NCBI GenBank assembly: GCA_022885665.1
Contig: JAGQDJ010000006.1
Location: 310,001 to 374,000, forward strand
Direction of reading: 5' to 3'
Source: Triops longicaudatus
Taxonomy: Eukaryota; Arthropoda; Branchiopoda; Notostraca; Triopsidae
Length of the DNA stretch: 64,000 nt
Made by a program: the position numbers and the translations under genes. The notes under the pieces are model-generated. The model saw only the letters and a program-made list of their open reading frames with translations. It had not been told where the DNA came from and made no database searches. Below, piece after piece: positions 23,537-38,100 of this stretch. Within the stretch, counting starts at the first letter, position 1, and each line of letters begins with the position of its first letter.

Positions 23537-26500
23537 CTAGACAAAACATTGTTCCGATGAAACTCGCATCGTACACTATATAGAAAATTTAAGTACACGG
23601 TAAACAAGAATGACAATACATTTTTTTTACAATTAAACAGAAATAGGAAAAATCCAGCCCATTAAAAAATAAAAGCAAATTCGAATAACAAATACATTTA
23701 CCGAATACTAGAACATTATTACACAGTAAAAGCACAAGAAAAAAAAGCGGAAAAGTAATTACGAGTGGACGAAATTTACCTTTGCCTCGATTGTCGCGTC
23801 CTTTAAGCACACAAATGACGACAATAGCAGCGATGATAACCAGCAAGGCAGCGGCGACAGGAACGACCAAATTAAGGTTCAACAAAAGAGCCAAAAGAGG
23901 GTTGTCTTTGTCGGACATTTCTCGTGCAGGAGCAATAGTACCTAAAATCGAATATGTGGCCATGGAGAATAGTTACAGTTTAATAAAAGCGAAGCAAATT
24001 TACCTCCAGTCAAAGTCAAAGTAGCAAATTCGTATTCAGCAACAGTAGAACCGGCATTGTTATGAGCTGTCACTTTAACATTGTACCAAGTTGCAGGGTT
24101 TAAGTCCAAAACCACAAAATTGCCGCCGGGTTTAACGCTGTTCGAAACCAAGGTCCAGTCGGAGTGAATTCTAGAAACACAAGTTTTATTAACTGACATT
24201 CAACTAGAAAGGTGCAGTCAAAAGCTTTGCCGCCCATTAGCGTATTATTATGCTTATTCCTCATGACTAGCTTCCGTACTTGCTCTTATATTCAACAACG
24301 AAGTACAACATCGGGCATCCTCCATCGGACCAGGAGCTGAGATGCAGAGTTACACTGTTAGCAGAAGCCTCAATGAAACGGTTCGCTTCGGGAACAGCAG
24401 GCTGAGAACCTTTGGTACGGGTGTTGATAACGTCAGATCCTTCGCCAGTACCAATGCTGCAGAAACGTGAAATAATTAAATCACTTTTTTTGTGGATATT
24501 CAGTTATATCTGGCATACCTATTGTGAGCATTGACGTAGAGCTGGTAACGGGTTCCACACCATAGGTTTTCAACAGTATAGTCCAAAACGGTGTTACCGA
24601 TTTGAATAGTTTCCCAGTCACCAAATTCAGGTTTGTAATTAACAGTGTAACCATGTACAGGAGTACCGTCGTCTTTCTTCGGTTTGAGTTTCAGGGTGAT
24701 GGAATTGGTGGTAGTGGAGGTCAAGGACAACTGCGGAGGATGGGGAGGGGCGTGCACTAACAGTTGATGGGTTACGGTATCTTGGCCATACATGTTTTCC
24801 ACTAAGCAAGTGTATTCTCCAGCGTCATCTCGGGTCACTTCCCGAATCATCAATGAGCCGTCAGGAAGGAGGCGAACACGGTCGGTAGCAGTAAAAGTGG
24901 ATCCCTTTACTTTCCATTGGATCTCAGGCATGGGCGCGCCTACAGCTTGGCAAGGCAACTTGACATCTTCTTTGTAGGTCACAGTAAATGCGTCATCGAA
25001 GGATGCGATCTTGGCCGGTACTATACAGGCAAATAGAGGAGGTAATTTTGCAAGCCATGTGTGCATTAAGCGTTACCTCTGTTGGCAAGGGCAATCGTAA
25101 CAGTTTTCGAAGGTTCGCCTTCGCCAATCGCCGTGGAAGCGGTGACCCAGAAATTGTAGCGTTGATTTTTCTTCAAGCCTGCAGCCTCGAAGCTCATTTG
25201 ATACGGAGAAACTTTTTGACTCTTGGCATCTTCCTAAACGCATGAAAATAAGACGTAAAAGAATTGTCCACCTAAAAAGCACGGAAACTTTCACTTACAC
25301 CAGACGACTCTTGAGTGTAGACATTGTACTGAATAACGACACCGTTGGGAGATTCGGGCATCTTCCAGCTCACTAAGATGGAATCCGGGGACATGAGGAG
25401 AGCTTTAACAGCAGACGGAGGTCCAGGAACTGTCAACGACACAACATTTTAATTATTGCAATTGTCCCGCTAAAAAGGCAAATCACGCGATGATGTTATA
25501 AAATAAAAACTTTACCATCTTGCTCAGTGTGGCAGTTAATAGGAGAAGATTTGACGCCATCACCACCGCTTGTAAAGGCCAGGACTTGCAAACTGTAATT
25601 GGTATATTTCATCAAGCCATGGAGGATCGTTTCGCTCGCAACAGTCTGTTTAGTTTCTTTGCTGTTCTCATCTGTGTAAACATGATGATTATAAACCATG
25701 AAACCGACGCAGTATTGCTCGCCGTGTATTACCAAACCACAAATTGGAGGGTCCATAAACGACTTTGTATCCCTTGATAACTCCGTTGGCAGAAGAGAGC
25801 GGGGGAGAAACCCAGGAGACACGAATAGTTTGAGAAGTCAATGTAGTGCAGGTAACATCTTGGGGAGGTTGTTCCGGTTGGCCTTCGCCAGTGTGTTGCA
25901 CAATTTCTTCGGACATCGGTCCAGCACCGACACGGTTGAAGGCTTGCACGACGACGGAATAAGCAGTGTACATTCTGAAGATTTCAAATTATTTTTCAGT
26001 AGAAGGAGAATAAAGGAATTATTTTGTATTTGTTATGCTATTTTGCTCGAAAAGCACAGGTAATTACTTGAGTTGTCCGATTTGGAGTTGATGTTCTTTA
26101 CCGACTTCGCGACTGAATTCAACAGTTTCGAACAAATACGGTTTGTCAGAGGCAGACAGTTTGTAGCCAACGTAATAGCCTAGGATTTCACCGTTCCACT
26201 GTTCCCTGGTGGGTGGTTTCCAAAATACGCGCAAAGTATGAGGATCGGCAGCTTCAACTTTAACCGAACGGGGTGGGCCGCTGGGAGCTTCTTCAGCCGT
26301 GATAATGGTGACAGTCTCGGAAGGTTCAGAAGCGCCAACTTCGTTCTCAGCAACCAAGCGGAAGTGGTAGGTAGTGGAAGGCCTCAAGTTGTAAACACCG
26401 GCGACGGTCTGCTGTCCAGGTACTAAAACCCGTTCAATGTCGTTTTGCCATTCGCCTGTGTAGTGAAAAATAAATTTAAAAAATAAAATATAAAAGAAAA

Positions 26501-29500
26501 ATTAATAATAATTTTGATCTTGTTTCTTTTTAGTTTAATAGCAAAAGCTCCCAGTTCGATAACCAACTTAACACAACGCATACCTTTATTGATTTTGTAT
26601 TCAATCAGATAACGAGTCAAAGGAGAATTTCCGTCATAGGGAGCAGACCACGACAACTGCACGGAGCGGCCGGATTTGTCCAATACTTTAACTCCATAAG
26701 GAACCTCAGGGGGTTCTGTTAAACACAGCGAAAATTTCACTGTTAAAAACACCGATTTTAATGTACCAGAAATAAGAATATAACCTTGAACAATAAGGTT
26801 GATGCTAGTGTCATCGCTGCCAAAAGCGTTAGTAGCCACGCAAGTGAAAAGTGCAGAATCGCTGCGTTCCAGTTTTTTAATGCTCAAATCAGACATAACG
26901 CCAGTTGGGATGGTTTCTTCGCGAATTGTGTACCTACAATAAATAAAATTCATGAGAATTAATAGTGGAAATATTTTTTAGATTCCATAAGCTATGCAAT
27001 TTTTTTTTAAATAAATCCACAGCGAGTTGCTCCCAAATTGCAATACCTAGTGTCAGCTTTCGAATCCAAGCGTTTGCTGTTCATGTTCCACAGGATTCCG
27101 ATAGGTTTCTCGCCTTTGGCTTCGCATTGCAAAACAGCGGGTTCTCCACGACGAGCAGTTTGATTCTTGAACTTGATCTCAAATTGAGGCGGGGCTAAAA
27201 ACCGAGTCACGTTAGTTCCACACATCTTCTGCACACAGTGAATATAATACCTTGCACGCTCACAAAAATGACAGCCGAAAGTCCAGCACCGATACCGTTC
27301 GTAGCTTCGCACAAATAATATCCTTCGCTTGCTTTCTGGATGTTGTTGATGAAAAGGGTTCCGTCTTCGATTCTAGTATTGGCATTGTTCGTCCGGATAT
27401 CGCGATAGTCGTTGGGCATGTTTCCTGTAATGACATATACAAAATGGTTGAGTGCAAAAATCGAACTACTGAAGCCCGTAAAACGGTTCTAATTCCAATC
27501 TTACCGACAAAAGACCGCTTCCACGAGACACTGGGTTTAGGAAAGCCGTCAGCTTTGCATTCAATCTTGGCATCACTGCCTTGAGCAAAAGCTTTGTTGG
27601 CTGGCTCAATAATCCAACGTGGGGGCACTGCATACGTTAAAAGACAATTCATTACAAAACGATCCCAATAATGTTTCTATATTCGAAAGAGATTTGCAGT
27701 CAAACCAAAGCCACGGTCTTTAGAGTTTTTATGTATTCATTTGCATGTTTATTTTTTCTTTTCTTTTTCTTTATTTTTTATGGTTTGTTGTCTCTTTACG
27801 GACTAGTTTTATTTATTCATAATTTCTTAACTGTTCGTAATTTTTTTCTAGTTGCAAACGTGGCTGTGTTTTAACATACGTTTTAAAAGACACAAAAAGC
27901 ATGCAAATGAGTAAAAGGCATGCGGGGAATAGGAAAGGGGAAACCAATATGAGAGACAAACGTAAGAAAACCACACAAAGGCACACAATAAAAAGCCAGG
28001 CAAAAACCCAAGACGCATTCCTCAAAAACTTTGTGCATGCGACAACTAAAGAAGGTTAGAACTTTCTGGGATGTATTTCCCTGAAAAACGTTTCTCTTAA
28101 GTCAAGGCAGAGCAACCTAAGTGTACCAAAAGTATTCAGAACTTATTAAAACGCGAAATAAAGAAGGGAAGGAGGAAACTGGATTTGGGGTTACGTGAAA
28201 GAGAAAGAAAAATATTGGTAACAAGGAGAGACGCTCGGCAACCCTCAGTCGTTCAAACTCATTTGGCAAACGAAACAACTCCGCAAATGGAGACTTTTTT
28301 CTCCTCGAACAGGGTTCTTTTCATGATTACCAGAAAAGAACCCAAAAAATTACTCAGAACGCTAAAGAAAAGCTCAAGAAAGGTGCTCAGTTTGGTTTTC
28401 CTTTGCTTAGCTCTTATTACGAAAGGAATATACGTGCTTTATGGTCGGTAGTGTTTTTTACCCTTGACATTAACTTGGACTGAAGTGGAAACTCTTCCCG
28501 CTTGGTTTACGGCAGTACATGAGTAAAGACCAGCTTGCTCGAGAGTAATGTGTCGAATAATGAGCAGACTCGTTTGTTGGGCCACATTCACCACCGTAAT
28601 GCCCAGCGAGGGGTTGTTTTGCACTAAAGACGTGTTCTGGAAATGCCAATCTAACTGCACCGGCATATCGCCGGCTATAACCACACAAGTTAGTTGTACA
28701 TATTCCCCCTCATTCACGTGATCATTAGCCAGCATCAAAGGAGCAAGGCTAGGCTTGTCTAAAAAACAAAACGAAAAGAGAAACGGAAATGAAAAAGAGA
28801 AGACAATCCTAATTAGTCTCAGTAATTTCCCGGTCTAGGGTCAATCCAACTCTCTTTAAATTCTACCGCGAGTGTTATATTTGGGCTGAACTGCAGACGC
28901 GAAAGAGTATTGCAGAGCGTCCTTCCCTACCAATGCACAAGTAGGTTAAGTACCCTGGACAAAGAGCTCGGCCGTGTATTCCGCCGTGCCGGCAGCATTA
29001 CGGACTTTACACGTGTATCTGCCGCGGTGGCCGGGCAAAACGGGATCCACGACTAATAAACTCGTGCGCGCTCCAACTTTAGTAGTGGAGAGACCATTAA
29101 TAGTAGAAACATTGGCTCCTTCAAAGCTCCATTGAATATCCATCGGCGTTTCGCCTTCTGAGACCAAGCACGTGACTTGCGCTGCACTGCCAGCGAAAAT
29201 GGGTTCGTCTCCGAACGTAAAAGGAACAATCTTAGGGGCGACTAGAACAAAGGTGGAGGGAAGAGTACCAAGACAAGAAATTAAAAAGTTGGGAAAAGCA
29301 AACTTAAAATGGACCAAACGTAAAAGAAAAAAAAAAATCTGTTAAAAATGAACCTAACCATTTACGGCCAAGTTGGTAAAAAGCGACACGGAGCCTGCTG
29401 CATTGGAAACGTGACACGTGTATTTTCCCACGTGACTCGAGTTGGCAGCGTCGATAATTAACACACTACTACGTGACCCGACCATATTGATGGTCACGCC

Positions 29501-32500
29501 CATTGACGGGTGCAAAGGATGGCCATTGAATTGCCAAGTAATGGTCAATGGCAAGTCACCTTTTGGGACAATGCACTGCGTCTGGGCTAATTCGCCCGAG
29601 TCTAATGGATGGTCTCCGAAAACGAAGGGTAAAATCTCGGGGTGGACTGTCAATTAAAAGGCAAGTTAACAAAGACCCTAGTAGACCCCATTAGTAGATA
29701 AGCAATACCTCGGTAATTAATATTAAAGTAATTGGGAGAGTTTCAAAGAACTGTTAGGTTGCGAGACGTCTCTTCAGTTATCGGTAATTAAAAGAGACTA
29801 CTGAGAATACTGCACTGAATATTCTAACCGTTCACTATCAAGGGCGCGGTGTAAGTGACGCTGCCTACAAGATTTTGAGCTTCGCAGGTATAATTGCCGA
29901 CATGTTGAAACGAGACGGATTCAATAACCAACAAACTGCCTCGAAGCCCTGCACTCGTAATCGAAATTCCTTCCGGTTGATTAAGATCATCGTCATTAAA
30001 CTTCCAGTTAAGTTTTATAGGCGTGTCTCCTTTGAAAACTAAGCAAGAAATCTGCGCTGCTTCGCCTTCGTTGAGTGCAGCGTCTCCGAAACTGAACGGC
30101 GTAATTTCTGGTGCCACTGTCGCAACAAGAAAGAAATACAAAAAGATTTAGATCTCTCCTTCGCAAATATTTCTCTCATTGTACTCCTTTCTTTAATTTT
30201 TATTATTTTTTTCTTGTGAAGTAGAGTTGAAGAATTCTTCAGTAATGCCGAGCGTCCTTCTCATTCGTGGTTAGGCAACGTAACAAGTGTTCTGAAGAGC
30301 AGCGTAAAGAAATACCGTTGACTATAAGTGGGGCTGTAAAGGAAGCAGTGCCTGCTTGATTCCGCGCGCGGCACGTGTAATAGCCCGCGTGGCGCGAAGT
30401 CACAGACTCAATGCTCAAGAGACTAGTCCGCGCATTGAAGCTACCAATCGTGACATCATCCGATAAGCCGGCTAGTTCTCCATCAAATTCCCACGTAATA
30501 TTCAAAGGCAAGTCCCCTTTACTAACGACACATTGAACTTGGGCTAAATCTCCTTCGTTCAGCGCGATTTCGCCAAATGAGAACGGAACGATTTCGGGTA
30601 GCGCTAAGCAATCAAAGATTTTGTGAAGAAAAATATTTAAAAAATTGCAAGTTATAGAAAAAAGCCAGTATAGACCAATGGGGAACATAGATAATTAGAA
30701 CCATTTGCTTTAACGCGTCGCACCGTGAACGAGTAAATCTGCAGTGTAATTTGCTATTCCTGCAGCGTTTTGGGCCACACATGTATATTCGCCCGAATGT
30801 CCTGCCGCTACTCCGTCAATAGTGAGTAAACTAACACGAGCACCTACTCGCATGGTAGAAATGCCCATTTGGGAAGACAATTCCTTGCCGTGAAACATCC
30901 AACGGAAAGTCAAGGGTGTATCGCCCTGCAGGGCAGTACACTGTACTGTCGCGGGTTGTCCCGACCAGAAGGGGCCGTCGCCGAACGTAAAAGGTTGGAT
31001 CTGGGGAGGGGCTTGAACAGAAAGATAGTTTTTTTTTTAAAAAAAAAAGAAATACTCAAAGTAACTCAAAATCATAGAACAGACATATACGTGTGGATAT
31101 GTATCAAGTCAGACTAAGGAATACCAGTAACTGTCAGCATGGCAGAATGCGTGGCAAATCCTGCGTTGTTCTGAGCTACACATGTGAAATTTCCGGAATG
31201 CTCAGAACCAACCGAAGGAATCGTGAGGACCTGGACACGTTCGCTATTTCTACTAACATAAGATTGAAAGGCCGAAGGAAGATTTTGGCCATCGAATAGC
31301 CACGAGATACGTAAAGGTGTATCGCCTTTGATAACTGCGCACTGAAGGATTGCCATGTCACCGGGGTTGAGCGCTTCGTCTCCAGAAAAAGGGGAAATTT
31401 GGGGAGGAACTGAGGCAAATTTGTCAAGAAATTTGATCATGAGGTTAAAGAAATATGCAAGAAATACAAAAGAAATGCGTGCAATAACTGGCAACGGTCT
31501 CTTAAGCTAGTTAAATTTTCCTATCCTTTACCGTTAACACGTAAAACTGCGGTATAGTTGGATTGGCCAGCGGCGTTTCGCGCATTGCACGTGTATTCTC
31601 CACTATGCCCTGAGGCTACTGACTGGATTGAGAGGACTGACAACCGATCATTGAGTTTGGCTACACTAATACCCATGTGGGACGATACATCCCGACCATA
31701 GAAGGACCAAGTAAGAGTCATAGGCGAATCGCCTTTGAGTGCTGAGCATTGAACGACCGCGTATTCGCCAGCGTTAAGGGGATCATCTCCGAAAGAAAAG
31801 GGTGCAATGACTGGGGCAACTTTAGATAAGGCAATGTAAAAAGAAAAAGAGGTACAATGAATCAGAATGTGTCGCGTTTCATACCCGATACCATCAAAGT
31901 CGCAGTGTATTCGGCCATTCCTGCCGCATTCCGGGCGACGCAAGTATAATCACCGGAATGAGCAGCTGATACTGAGTCAATACTCAAAACGCTGATACGG
32001 GCACCGATTTTTGAGGTAAGAATGTCTGGGGAGTTGGATATAAGTTGACCCTGGAACTTCCATTCGTAAGTTAAAGGCAGGTCGCCTTCGGAAACTGTAC
32101 ACTGCACGGTAGCAAATTCTCCCGAACTCAAGGCAGAATCGCCAAAGGTAAAGGGTTGGATCTTGGGAATGACTGTTTTGCAGAAAACAATACGTCAAAG
32201 GCTATCAGTCACGCTATTCTAGGCACGACTGTAACTTTGCCACGCGTTTCTTCCAAACAATGTGAAATGGCATATAAAATGCTCACGTAAAAGGCATGTA
32301 AACTAACCATTAACCGCTAAATGGGCGGTAAGATTACTCATGCCCGTGACATTCTTGGCTCTGCATGTATAACTGCCACTACGAGCGGCAGCAACGGAAT
32401 CAATTATGCGTTAACTGAGCGCTGACCAGCTTTCATGGTCATAACGCCCCTACGTGAGAATGCTTCTAACCATGAAAAGTCCACGTAAACCCTCGCTTAC

Positions 32501-35063
32501 CATGCACTGAATTTGTGCAGGTATGCCGGCAGTAAAAGGCTCTTCGCCGAAACTGATTTTAGGCGGAACTGGACGCAAAACCGTGAATCAAATCATATTC
32601 ATAACAGTTTAAAACATTTCTTGATGTTAATTCGCTAAGCTCCGTTGCTTTTGTTTCTTCCTAGAAAAGCTAATTTAAGCAGACCATTGCAATGCTCGTC
32701 TCCGAAAGAAATTGGGAGAACACGCGAAGGGACTGTGCATAAACAAGAGTATTTGACACTCGAATATTTGCACGTTCGAAATTTTTCGCCACATAATTAT
32801 TTTTAGATTAATGAAACTGAACCACCCTTTACCATAGCCGATGAGTACTTCTACTAGACTGAGAGAGCCAACCGAGCGTCTCACTTTGCTGTTTCAAGTC
32901 CAGAACACTGAACCATGCAATATTTTACCATTTACGTGTAAAACGGCAGTATGGTTATGAACTCCTGCAAGATTTTTAGCCGTGCACGTATAACTGCCGC
33001 TATGGGCTGCCGCTACTGAGTCAATCATGAGCAAACTTGTGCGCTGACCAACTTTCATTGTTGAAACTCCGATCCGCGAGGAATGCTCTTGACCATGAAA
33101 GGTCCACGTAATCTCTAACGGGGTATCACCCTCCCCTACGATGCAATTACCCTGAGCAGGCAATCCTGCGCTATAATATTCATCTCCGAACGAAAACGGG
33201 ATAATACGTGGAGGAACTGTGCGGAAATAATAAAATGATTTTCTTTTTCAATGCCACGGATCTCCATTATTTAAAAATGGCAATATTTTTTCATTGTTGT
33301 GTTATATTTTTAAACGAACCAGCTGTCACGGGTATTTCAATTAAGAGGATCGAGGATTTTCCGAGCGTCTCTCTTTAACGTTTCAAAGTCCTAAACACTT
33401 AAACAAACTATGTTTTTACCGTTTACATGTAAAACAGCGGTATGGTTGTGAACTCCAGCAAGATTCTTGGCAGTGCATGTATAGCTGCCGCTATGGGCCG
33501 CCGCCACTGAATCAATTATGAGCAAACTTGTGCGCTGACCGACTTTCATAGTCGAAACTCCCATGCGGGAAGAATGTTCTTGACCATGGAAAGTCCACGT
33601 GATCTCTAACGGGGTATCACCTTCGAAAACCATGCACTGCAACTGTGCCGGTACTCCTGACGTGAAATGTTCTTCCCCGAAGCTGAAGGGTACGATTTTA
33701 GGCGGTACTGGAATATAAAATTGATACAATTCGAAAATTCTATACGAAATTGATACAATTCGATCCTTTTTGCCAAATAAAAACAAGTTTCCCGAGCGTC
33801 TCTCTCTGTTTACACGACATAGCGACGATTACCATTAACTTGTAAAACCGCAGTGTAGCTCTGAACACCGGCTGCATTTTTAGCCCTGCAGGTATAACTG
33901 CCGCTATGGCTTTCGGCTACGGAATCGACTAACAGTACGCTTAACCTTTCACCAATCTTGGTTGTAGTTATACCGACGAGCGAAGTCAGCTCTCGCTCGC
34001 GGAACAGCCATTTGATATCCAAAGGTGTATCACCCTCGAATACCATACACTGAATCTGGGCCGGTATTCCGGCAGTAAACGGTTCTTCACCGAAACTGAA
34101 TGGGGCAATTTTGGGAGGTACTGAAAAATAACGTTAAAGCAATGTTACAGCTTTGATTCGTAATGCTTTGCCCATAACTGCTCAACTTGTGAAGTTTCCG
34201 AGCGTCTCTTAATGTTACCATTTTCAACCACAAAATACCGACAATATCGATATTTCTGTGCGATGACACAATAATTACCGTTCACTTGCAACACAGCGGT
34301 ATAATTTTGTACACCAGCAAGATTTTTCGCTGTACAGGTGTAACTACCACTATGGGCCGCGGCCACCGCGTCAATGGACAATACATTCGATCTCTGTCCG
34401 AGCTTAGTAGTAGTTACGCCCATTCTGGAGGAATGTTCCTGGCCATGGAAAGTCCAGGTAATATCTAAGGGAGTATCGCCCTCGAATACCATACACTGAA
34501 TCTGCGCTGGTACTCCTGCCGTGAAGGGAGTTTCCCCGAAATTGAACGGCAAGATCTTTGGGGGCACTGAAACCGAACCGACTAATTATTTCCTGAACTT
34601 CAAACGTAACTTGTTGCAAAATGTGAGTAACTAACGGGTTTTTCGAGCGTCTTTCCGTCACAAAGGAGTTACACTAATTTTTATGTACCAAGAACATGTA
34701 ACACCGCAGTATAATTTTGTACACCGGCCACATTTTTTGCAGTGCATGTATAACTGCCACTATGGGCTGCCGCTACCGAGTCAATCGACAATATGCTAGA
34801 CCGTTGACCCACTTTGGTAGTTGACACGCCCATTCGCGAAGAATGTTCTTGACCATGAAAAGTCCACGTAATGTCTACGGGCAAATCTCCTTCAGTGACA
34901 ATGCACTGGAGCTGAGCTGTCATTCCTGAAGTGTATTCTTCGTCTCCGAACGAAAACGGAATAAGTTTGGGAGGTACTGTAGGAAATTGAACAGATTTTT
35001 TAAGACCTTTTCTTACTTAAAAGCTGCCATTAAACCTTCCATAGACGGCTTTTCTTTTCGTAA

Positions 35064-35152
<89 letters not shown>

Positions 35153-38100
35153 TATCACTATAAAGAGAAAAAAACATAAATAAATACACCAGAACAAAAG
35201 GGTTCGCCGAGAATATCTCCCTGTTACAAATTATGACAGTACAGGGCACAAGGCAATATTTCTTTACCCTTTACTAGTAAAGTCGCGGTGTAATTTTGGA
35301 TCCCTGCCGAGTTCTTGGCACTGCACGTGTAATCACCGCTATGGCCAGCAGCTACACCATCAATGGATAACACACTCGAGCGCTGGCCAAGTTTTGTTGT
35401 AGTGATACCCATACGTGGAGCATGTTCTTCACCGTGAAAGACCCAAGTAATATCTAACGGTAAGTCACCCTCTACCACCATGCACTGAATCTGAGCTGGT
35501 TCGCCTGACATGTACTCGTCGTCCCCAAAACTAAAAGGCCTGATCTTGGGTGGCACTAAAACACAACAATTCAATAAACTTTAAAACAATGTGCCTAAAC
35601 AAGCCAAAGTCCTCCAAGGTTTAGCCGAGTGTCTCTCCTTTAGTAGCTCCTAATTCGCACACAACCCTTTCGCCAACTTCGTTTACCATTCACTAATAAG
35701 GTTGCAGTATAATTCTGTTTTCCAGCTGCATTTTTTGCAGTGCACGTGTAATTGCCGCTGTGGCCTGCAGCGACACCATCAATGGAAAGCACACTTGAAC
35801 GTTGTCCAATTTTTGTTGTAGAAATACCCATTTGCGAAGAATACCTTTGACCCTGGAAAGTCCACATAATGTCCAAGGGTAAATCACCCTCCGTGACCAT
35901 GCACTGTATCTGAGCAGGTACGCCTGACGTATACTCATCATCGCCAAATGTGAAAGGAATGATTTTAGGCGGTACTGAAACACATGATCGTCAAAGGTTG
36001 AATAATTTTGAACTACATTTCAATATTTCATTAATATTGTCTTAATTAAAACTGGGTTAAAGTATCTGAGCCCTATAAAGACTAACGTATATTCTTTGGA
36101 CTGTACACATTATATGACAAGCACTGCTCCTGCTATTAAACACAGTGTAAACAACAATCAAAACTGGGATTCCAAGTGTCTCTCCCCAACTTTTGGATTA
36201 GATAAGTATCTCAAAGCAAGTCCGGAAATTTTACCATCGACTACTAGCGTTGCTGTATAGTTCTGCACTCCAGCAGAATTCTTTGCTGTGCATGTGTAGC
36301 TACCGCTGTGACCTGCGGCTACTGAATCAATAGACAGAACACTTGATCTTTGTCCGAGTTTGGTAGTAGTAATGCCCATACGCGAGGAGTGTTCCTGACC
36401 ATAGAAAGTCCACGCGATCTCCAGCGGTATATCACCTTCTCCTACAATACAGTTGATCTGCGCAGGTAACCCTGAGCTGTAATGCTCTTCTCCGAACGAA
36501 AACGGTAGAATACGTGGCGGGACTGGGCAAAAAAATTTAAAATCGACTTTTGTAAATAATTCTTGAAATATTTGAAAATTATAGAGTGCCGAGCGCCTGA
36601 CAGGGAAATACATAAATTTTGCTTGATAACCAGCAGTTATGGTGACGGTTCATTACCAAAAACTAAGAGTGTGGCGGTATGATTCTGCATTCCTGCTTGG
36701 TTTTTGACTATGCATGTATAGTTGCCACTATGGGCCGCTGCTACGGCATCGATTGCCAGAACACTTGATCTCTGTCCAACTTTGACGGTCGAAATGCCCA
36801 TTCGGGAGGAGTGTTCTTGACCATGGAAGGTCCAACTAATATCTAACGGTGTATCGCCCTCGGCGACGATGCACTGAACCTGCGCCGGAATGCCCGACGT
36901 GTAATGCTCATCCGCGAAGTCAAATGGTACAATTCGTGGAGGTACTGCATGCCAGGAATATTTTTAATAATTAAGCTTGTCCAGGGTTACATGCTTGTTA
37001 TATTACAATGATTGCCGAGAGTCCCTCACATTTTACATTTAATTTCTAAACCAATTCTTTACCGTAGACTAGCAACGTAGTGGTATGATTGAAGACACCG
37101 GCCGCATTCCTGGCACTACAAGTGTAATTGCCACTATGTGCAGCAGCTACCGAGTCAATAAATAAAGTACTGGATCGTTGACCCATTTTAGAGATCGTAG
37201 CTTCCATTCGCGAAGAAGGCTCTTGGCCAAGGAAGGTCCAAGCAATATCTAAGGGCGTATCGCCTTCGGCGACGATACAATTGAGCTGAGCCGGTACTCC
37301 TGAGCTATAGTGGTCCTCGCCGAAGGAAAATGGCACAATACGGGGAGGTACTAGTAAGTTAGTACCTCTAAATCAGTACAAATATCCCCAACAGGAAAAC
37401 AAAAATTTGAAAGACGAAGCTAAAGGTTGCCAAGCGTCCTATCACTCTCTTTCGCAACAATGGAACATATTGCTGCTACGATTTACCATAAACTTTTAGC
37501 GTTGTTGTAAAATTGTCCTGGCCAGCTGCATTTTTGGCGACACAAGTGTAATTCCCGCTATGAGCAGCTGCTACCGCGTCAATAAACAGAATACTCGACC
37601 TTTGACCCATCTTGGTGGTACTAACGCCAATACGGGAGGAATGCTCCTGGCCGTGAAAAGTCCAACTCACATCTAAGGGTGTATCGCCCTCGGCGACGAT
37701 ACAGGTCACCTGGGCCGGTACCCCGGAATTTAGCGGCTCATCACCGAACGAAAACGGTACTATACGCGGCAATACTTTTGGTACCCCGGGATTATACCAA
37801 AAAAAAAGGTACTTGTGAACACAAATTGCCGAGCGTTTGAAGGAAGGTAATAAATTCAACTTAATTTCAAAACACACATGAACTAAAAATCGAATAAGCT
37901 CGGTAACACGCTAAAATCTGAGTTGTCCACAATAGTGTAGAACAAGGTACCGTAAACAGTCAGTACCGCCGAATGGTTAGTCGCACCCGCGGCGTTACGC
38001 GCAATACACGCATATTCCCCGTCTTGCTCATGGGTGACGGCTTCCAACGTCAATAAATGCGTTCGGGTACCCACTTGGACAATACCCACTCGTTGTTTAG

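Larger units (their letters stand above)
28910..37838 (-). promoter_or_regulatory. putative Ig7 selector elements (repeated)
   Basis: A short element occurs once in most introns just downstream of an Ig7 exon. On the plus strand it reads CCGAGCGTCTCTC with variation. Clear copies: 37826-37838, 37425-37440, 37012-37027, 36586-36601, 36170-36185, 35621-35638, 35202-35221 (weaker), 34642-34656, 34196-34210, 33788-33807, 33358-33374, 32870-32884, 30246-30262, 29758-29775 and 28910-28927. Weaker candidates: 31491-31504, 32237-32254 and 38958-38971. Each sits about 25-125 bases after the preceding exon's donor and is complementary to the docking element at 28225-28240. I saw no copy after v15, v17, v18 or v21. 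Confidence 0.78.

Noticed and set aside
25698..26426. Long plus-strand open frames over the FNIII exons
   Set aside because: Shadows of the Dscam coding frame on the opposite strand; no domain and no splice logic of their own.
35013..35249. Minus-strand frame with long poly-isoleucine
   Set aside because: It is the (AAT)n microsatellite read as codons.
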